A model generated the notes under the pieces. It searched no databases and had not been told where the DNA came from. It saw only the letters and a program-made list of their open reading frames with translations. A stretch of DNA of 64,000 nt from an uncultured Clostridia bacterium (GTDB lineage: Bacteria; Bacillota; Clostridia; Christensenellales; UBA1242). Below, piece after piece: positions 59,837 through 64,000 of the stretch (the stretch's first letter is position 1; the number at the start of each line of letters is the position of its first letter). Where the stretch lies: assembly GCA_934747885.1 (NCBI GenBank), contig CAKVHE010000002.1, forward strand, positions 124,001 to 188,000, in the 5' to 3' direction. The position numbers were made by a program, and so were the translations under genes.

Positions 59837-62800
59837 ATGAACTATAACGTATCAAATCAAAGTTTTCAAAACGCAATTAGATATTTACAAGCATATAAAG
59901 AAGCAGCCGAACCAAAAACCGAAGATAGTATTCGTGCGGCTTATTCGGCACACTTTGGCAGAATTGATCCGGCTACTTTGCAAGACTACAAAGTTTTGGC
60001 AACTAGTGTAACTGGTGGCAATATAACCAATGTAACAGATGCAAATCTTAACAATATGGTAGTTGGTTTTTACAATCAACGCAACAAAGATGCAGATAAT
60101 GCATTTGTAAGGCAATTACGTGCTGGTCTAAATTTTGGCAGCATAAAGTTTGGCGATGTTTCTACCGCAGATAAAGCAAGATACCAACGTATTACCGGTT
60201 TTGATTTGGCCACTGATACACTAGCGCAACCAAAACTTTTTGACATAAGTGGCAAAAAATACACCGCTTATCAAATTCGCAACAAAAATATGCAAGGTCG
60301 CGAAAAGGTTAAAAAGGGCTTTATGGGCGCTGGCAAAGTGCTTGGCGTATTGGTATTCTCTTTGTTATTTGCCGTTTTGGCTGGCACTTTTTTGGCGCCA
60401 CTATTAACGGGCTTGCTCCCAGGTTTGGCGCTTGCTACAACTGCAACAATTGCAAACATCTTTACGGTTGCTGGTGCAGTTGGTGGTGCAGTATTTGGTG
60501 CACGAAGCAAACTTAACCCATTTACCAATTTCCGCGAAAACAGCAAACAAAAACTAGAAGAATTAAATCAAGTTCAACGTGAAGTTGATGATCTTGCAGT
60601 AGAAAACAATGAAGCAAACGAAAAGCAGGTACAAGCCGGCAATGAATTAAGTCAGGCGCGTTCTCTTTACAACAACTGGTTTGGATCGCAAAGAGGAGCA
60701 GCGCAACAAAGAACTACGAGTCATTTTACGCAAGCTAACAACTCTTCGATGGATGTAAATGAAGACGAATTAAATAATGTTGATATCCCTGATTTAGCAG
60801 GTGAAGATCAAAATAATCCAACTGGCAGACCAGCCCAACCAACCATGCAGCGTACAAGCGCTCCGGTCGCCGACACGCCAGTAGAAGAAAACGAAGACGA
60901 TCAATTTTCAAATTTTATATTTAATGCTGATGAAAACGAAGATGATAGCGTGGCACAACCTGCAAATGTTGTAAAACCAGCAGAGGAAGAACCAATTGTG
61001 GTTGAAAGTGAAGTTCCTTCGGCGCCAATTGATACTTCGGTTGCTGAAACACCGGCTAATAAAATCGATGATGAAGAAAATGAAGACGACATCTTTATGT
61101 CGCAAAATATGATTGATACTTTACTTGCAGATGAAGAGCACAAAGCTGAAGAGAGAAAAGCCAAGGCAGCGGAAAAAGCCGTAGAAGCTGAAGCAGCAAA
61201 ACTTGCCGAACAAAGAGCTAAAGCTGAAGAAGCAAAAAGAGCTGAAGAAAAACAAAAAGCCGTAGAAGTCGAAAATGCAAAAAAAGCAGAGGCAAAAGCT
61301 CGCGAAGAAAAAATGCGTGATGCTTTGTTAAAAACTTTAAATCCAATGAATGGTGGAACAGTTGATGAACGACTAGCAAGACGTGTTGCTCAAGATAGAC
61401 AAGAGGCAAAAACAAATGTTACAGAAACACCAGCTGAACCTAAAGAATCTGCGCAGACTGCAGTAACGGTTTATGAAGAACCAGTACTGGAACAACTAAG
61501 AAAGCGTCAAGCTGAAAAGCAACGCCAAATTGACGAGTATGAGGCAAACAAAGCAAAGTTTGAAGAAGCAATGGCAAAAGCCGAAGAGGAAAGACGCGTT
61601 GCTGAACAAAAAGCAATTGCCGAAGAAGCTAAAAAAACTGAAATGCAACGTAAAGTTGAAGCCGAAAATGATGCTAGAAAGCAAGCAATTGCCGACGATG
61701 TAATTAACCCATTTAAACGTACTCATGAACAAATCTTAACCGATAAACTTATCAAGGCTGAAAGATCAAAATTGGTAAAAGGTGGGGAAACTGCTCTTGC
61801 CGAAAAGGGTGAAACTCGTATGACGGTTTATCAAAGTGCAAACCAAAAATACGAAGAAGAAAACAAAACCAGCAAGGCAAATGGCATATCGGTTGAAGAA
61901 GCACGTGATAGGCTAGAAGAATGGACGGGTTACAAAGAAATGGCGCTAGAAGATTTGAACGCACTAGGCTTTGGAACCAATGAAATTCAAAATGGTTTTG
62001 AAACGGGACAGAAAATCGGCGCTATTCAAAATGAACGTAAACAACTTGTTGAACAATATAAAAAAGCAAGCACTACTGAAAAATCTGAACTTGGTGCAAG
62101 AATTGCTGAACTTGAAAGAGAAGTAAAAGAACTTACCAGCCGTAGCAAAGCATCGGGAATTGATTTTTACGACACTCAGCAACGTGAACTTTTGATTGTT
62201 CTGGCTGAATCAGAAAATATGATTGCTCAATACACAACCATTTTAATTAACGCCGGTGCGTTTGACGCGCAAGAAACTGAAATAAAGGAACGTGAAGATA
62301 AGGTGGCAGCTGGTGCGGTAGATGCAAGATCGATGAGTATTTTGGACACTGCAACCGTAAAACTTGTTACCGAAGAAGCCAACCGATACAAATTGCACAG
62401 CAAAAAATTTGAAGAATTGCTTGCTTATGCCGATTTGTTCTTGGATGACAGCCGAAGAATTTTCCGCTATGGTCATGAACGTGTAAGTAGCACTGAGGGT
62501 AGACGTAGTGTAGAATCTCGTTCAACTCAAAACTTTATTTCGGTTTTGCCAAAGGCCAAAACCACACGAGAAGTCAGTGAGATTGATTTGGTTAACGGAA
62601 TGTTTGCAGAATCTTCAAAAGAATCTTGCAAAAGAGCGGTTAGCGTTGCAATTGATCAGGCAAAAACTTTGGTTGCTATGGATATTTATGTTTATGCACA
62701 AGAATCTAATTTGCCATTTAAGGCAAAAAATGCAGTAAACAGCAAAATTGGTGATGAATATGTTAATGCCGAACTTGCAAAATTTGTAAAAGGTTTGCCT

Positions 62801-63331
62801 ACCGATGCGCAAATTGCTGAAGCAATTAAAGCAAAAAAAGTTGGTGAACTATTAAATGGTGTTGAACAACTCACTATTGGTTTTGTACAAGATTACTCAA
62901 AGCGCATAAACGTTTCGATAAATCTTGCTGATGCAAAAAAACCACGCAAAGAACGTCCAGTAACCGACGAAACTTTTGCTATAAAAGGTTCTAAAACCAC
63001 TTTGCACCATGTAACATCTATTGGACCTGAAATTTGGTATTTGCAAGCAAACAATGCCGGAAAGACGCACATAGAAATTGTGAACGATGAAAATGCCGGA
63101 AAAGCTTTGGCTGCAAAACAAATTGCTGACCAAAAAGCTGAAATGATGCAAAAGAGAGCTGAAAAGGTTCGCGCTGAAAAATTGGCAGAAGCAAGAAGAC
63201 AAAGAGCCGAAGCAAACAAACGTCGCAATGAAATTATTAAAAATAGTTTAGGCACTGACGAAGACGGCAATGTTATTTATAGGGGCGAAGACGGAAAAAT
63301 CCATATTTTGGATGGGGGAGAAAATTTCTAA
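59837..63331 (+). CDS. Very large coiled-coil protein with a membrane hairpin, unknown function
   Basis: The 1164-residue protein has an N-terminal domain similar in layout to the preceding protein, with two hydrophobic segments at about 168-230. An acidic low-complexity region follows (about 300-420, repeated ENEDD motifs). Next comes a long alanine/glutamate/lysine coiled coil (about 430-620), further helical domains, and a basic coiled-coil tail (about 1095-1140) ending with a small EDGNVIYRGEDGKIHILDGG motif. I do not recognise it. AGGGAGAG lies before the ATG. Coiled-coil size and membrane hairpin resemble cytoskeletal or cell-shape scaffolds; no motif proves this. Confidence 0.65.
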   Translation: MNYNVSNQSFQNAIRYLQAYKEAAEPKTEDSIRAAYSAHFGRIDPATLQDYKVLATSVTGGNITNVTDANLNNMVVGFYNQRNKDADNAFVRQLRAGLNFGSIKFGDVSTADKARYQRITGFDLATDTLAQPKLFDISGKKYTAYQIRNKNMQGREKVKKGFMGAGKVLGVLVFSLLFAVLAGTFLAPLLTGLLPGLALATTATIANIFTVAGAVGGAVFGARSKLNPFTNFRENSKQKLEELNQVQREVDDLAVENNEANEKQVQAGNELSQARSLYNNWFGSQRGAAQQRTTSHFTQANNSSMDVNEDELNNVDIPDLAGEDQNNPTGRPAQPTMQRTSAPVADTPVEENEDDQFSNFIFNADENEDDSVAQPANVVKPAEEEPIVVESEVPSAPIDTSVAETPANKIDDEENEDDIFMSQNMIDTLLADEEHKAEERKAKAAEKAVEAEAAKLAEQRAKAEEAKRAEEKQKAVEVENAKKAEAKAREEKMRDALLKTLNPMNGGTVDERLARRVAQDRQEAKTNVTETPAEPKESAQTAVTVYEEPVLEQLRKRQAEKQRQIDEYEANKAKFEEAMAKAEEERRVAEQKAIAEEAKKTEMQRKVEAENDARKQAIADDVINPFKRTHEQILTDKLIKAERSKLVKGGETALAEKGETRMTVYQSANQKYEEENKTSKANGISVEEARDRLEEWTGYKEMALEDLNALGFGTNEIQNGFETGQKIGAIQNERKQLVEQYKKASTTEKSELGARIAELEREVKELTSRSKASGIDFYDTQQRELLIVLAESENMIAQYTTILINAGAFDAQETEIKEREDKVAAGAVDARSMSILDTATVKLVTEEANRYKLHSKKFEELLAYADLFLDDSRRIFRYGHERVSSTEGRRSVESRSTQNFISVLPKAKTTREVSEIDLVNGMFAESSKESCKRAVSVAIDQAKTLVAMDIYVYAQESNLPFKAKNAVNSKIGDEYVNAELAKFVKGLPTDAQIAEAIKAKKVGELLNGVEQLTIGFVQDYSKRINVSINLADAKKPRKERPVTDETFAIKGSKTTLHHVTSIGPEIWYLQANNAGKTHIEIVNDENAGKALAAKQIADQKAEMMQKRAEKVRAEKLAEARRQRAEANKRRNEIIKNSLGTDEDGNVIYRGEDGKIHILDGGENF

Positions 63332-63345
63332 CATAGGAGATTTTT

Positions 63346-63789
63346 ATGCAAGAAAATCTTGTATTAGGTGACTTTAAAAACCATACCTATTCACCACGTA
63401 GTCAAGAACGCGCGGTAAAAAGAGCAATAAAAGGCTTTACTAGTGCAAAATGTGGAGAAGATTATGCTAAATCGCGCGCAATACTAAAAAGTTATAATCA
63501 ACTAACTAAAGATGTAAAGCGTGATTATAATGTACTTACGCCGCACGAAAAGTTGCTTTTTGCTGGGAAAGTGCTTACACCTGCGATAAAAAATGGAAGA
63601 GCGTGTACCTTTGAAGACGCGATAGAAGTGTTTAAAACTATATTTACCGCAGAGGAAAAGCGTAATGGCAGTACCATACAGCCAGTGTCTAGCGCTGAAC
63701 TTGAAAAAGTAAAAGCGACAAGTGTAGTTAACGCAAACACAAACACCGAAACAAAAGCAAAAACTTATCAAGAAACATTTGAAGCGTAA
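63346..63789 (+). CDS. Small unknown protein, third gene of the cluster
   Basis: The 147-residue, basic, helical protein begins MQENLVLGDFKNHTYSPRSQ and ends with a threonine/asparagine-rich tail. It has no known motif and no membrane segment. It lies 14 bases after the giant coiled-coil gene, with AGGAGA before the ATG, and a terminator closes the operon. Confidence 0.65.
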   Translation: MQENLVLGDFKNHTYSPRSQERAVKRAIKGFTSAKCGEDYAKSRAILKSYNQLTKDVKRDYNVLTPHEKLLFAGKVLTPAIKNGRACTFEDAIEVFKTIFTAEEKRNGSTIQPVSSAELEKVKATSVVNANTNTETKAKTYQETFEA

Positions 63790-63792
63790 TAT

Positions 63793-63822
63793 AAAAAGTT
63801 GGCACTTGCCAACTTTTTTATT
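63793..63822 (+). terminator. Intrinsic terminator of the unknown cluster
   Basis: AAAAAGTTGGC-ACTT-GCCAACTTTTTT. Confidence 0.9.
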
Positions 63823-63872
63823 GTCTTTACTTTTTTTTAAATTTGTGCTATGCTATAAAAAGGAATTAAGTT

Positions 63873-64000
63873 ATGCAATTATATGATATAAAAGTGCTAA
63901 TCGCCGAACAAAAAAATCGCTTCAAAATTGTGGAAGAAAAATTTGCGGGGCTAAATAACAACTTGAAAAAATTGGAAGAGGAAGAGTTAGATCCAAGTTT
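63873..64000 (+). CDS. prfB: Start of probable peptide chain release factor 2 (partial)
   Basis: Only the first 42 residues are in the window. They begin MQLYDIKVLIAEQ, have a coiled-coil-like helix and reach EEELDPSF at the edge. This matches the layout of RF2 (short helix, then a 'DPxFW' motif), and secA-prfB is a common neighbourhood. AAGGAATTAAG and a TATAAA -10 box precede the ATG. The usual RF2 frameshift site would lie slightly further, outside the window if present. The call is tentative. Confidence 0.5.
   Translation, partial: MQLYDIKVLIAEQKNRFKIVEEKFAGLNNNLKKLEEEELDPS

Noticed and set aside
1..64000. Mycoplasma-type genetic code (TGA as Trp)
   Set aside because: TGA is used as stop at 24609-24611 and at the end of the zinc-ribbon gene (17306-17308), and Trp residues are TGG.

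Overview
The window is about 64 kb of an AT-rich bacterial chromosome. It uses the standard bacterial code, since TGA serves as a stop. It looks like an anaerobic, low-GC, Gram-positive-type (Bacillota/Clostridia) bacterium, probably an uncultured gut or rumen lineage. The evidence is ribosomal protein L27 with a cleavable N-terminal extension next to its protease Prp, a one-piece tmRNA, MinD/MinE, an M50/SpoIVFB-like protease, pyruvate:ferredoxin oxidoreductase, strong TTGACA/TATAAT promoters and AGGAGG ribosome binding sites. The lineage is inferred; no 16S rRNA gene is present.

Layout. 0-8.4 kb: surface-polysaccharide and envelope acylation genes (glycosyltransferase, membrane glycosyltransferase-like protein, then a dlt-like operon of carrier protein, adenylating ligase, MBOAT acyltransferase, DHHW protein and its own phosphopantetheinyl transferase). 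8.4-12.7 kb: dUTPase-like protein, flavodoxin, tRNA-Ala, a broken tRNA-Ile copy, tRNA-Ile, and a large unknown protein. 12.7-20.3 kb: housekeeping genes (rpmG-secE-nusG-rplK-rplA, an acyltransferase/zinc-ribbon pair, rnr, smpB, ssrA). 20.5-31.6 kb: a secreted DUF6273-type protein, min genes, an M23/M50 pair, rplU-prp-rpmA, a second secreted DUF6273-type protein, a GH18-like protein and a DUF2188-like protein. 31.6-36 kb: structured repeats, glyA, folD and small unknown genes. 36.3-41.2 kb: a diversity-generating retroelement (DGR). 41.2-64 kb: PFOR, truA, rplM-rpsI, a secreted Hint-domain protein, murG, gyrB, a GLUG/DUF6273 protein, tRNA-Asn, comF, secA, a three-gene cluster of unknown function and the start of a probable prfB.

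The main find is the DGR. A secreted target gene (36582-38567) ends in a variable repeat. It is followed by an Avd-type gene with a long N-terminal extension, a template repeat of about 116 bp rich in AAY codons, a structured RNA stretch, and a DGR-type reverse transcriptase with the IGNxxSQ and YMDD motifs. Of 23 mismatches between template and variable repeat, 22 fall on template adenines, the hallmark of adenine-directed mutagenic retrohoming. A second secreted paralogue 9 kb upstream (27142-29031) has a related but more diverged variable repeat. Each of these two genes is preceded by the same unit: a structured dispersed repeat, then a minigene with a perfect Shine-Dalgarno, a 10-13 G tract and a stem-loop 8 nt downstream. 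That unit looks like a -1 frameshift or phase-variation switch. Three further secreted proteins at 20.5, 46.8 and 52.2 kb share parts of this architecture but carry no template-like variable repeat; one ends in an intein-like (Hint) domain. Two tandem 170-bp elements with covarying stems (31647-31985) look like an unnamed structured RNA.
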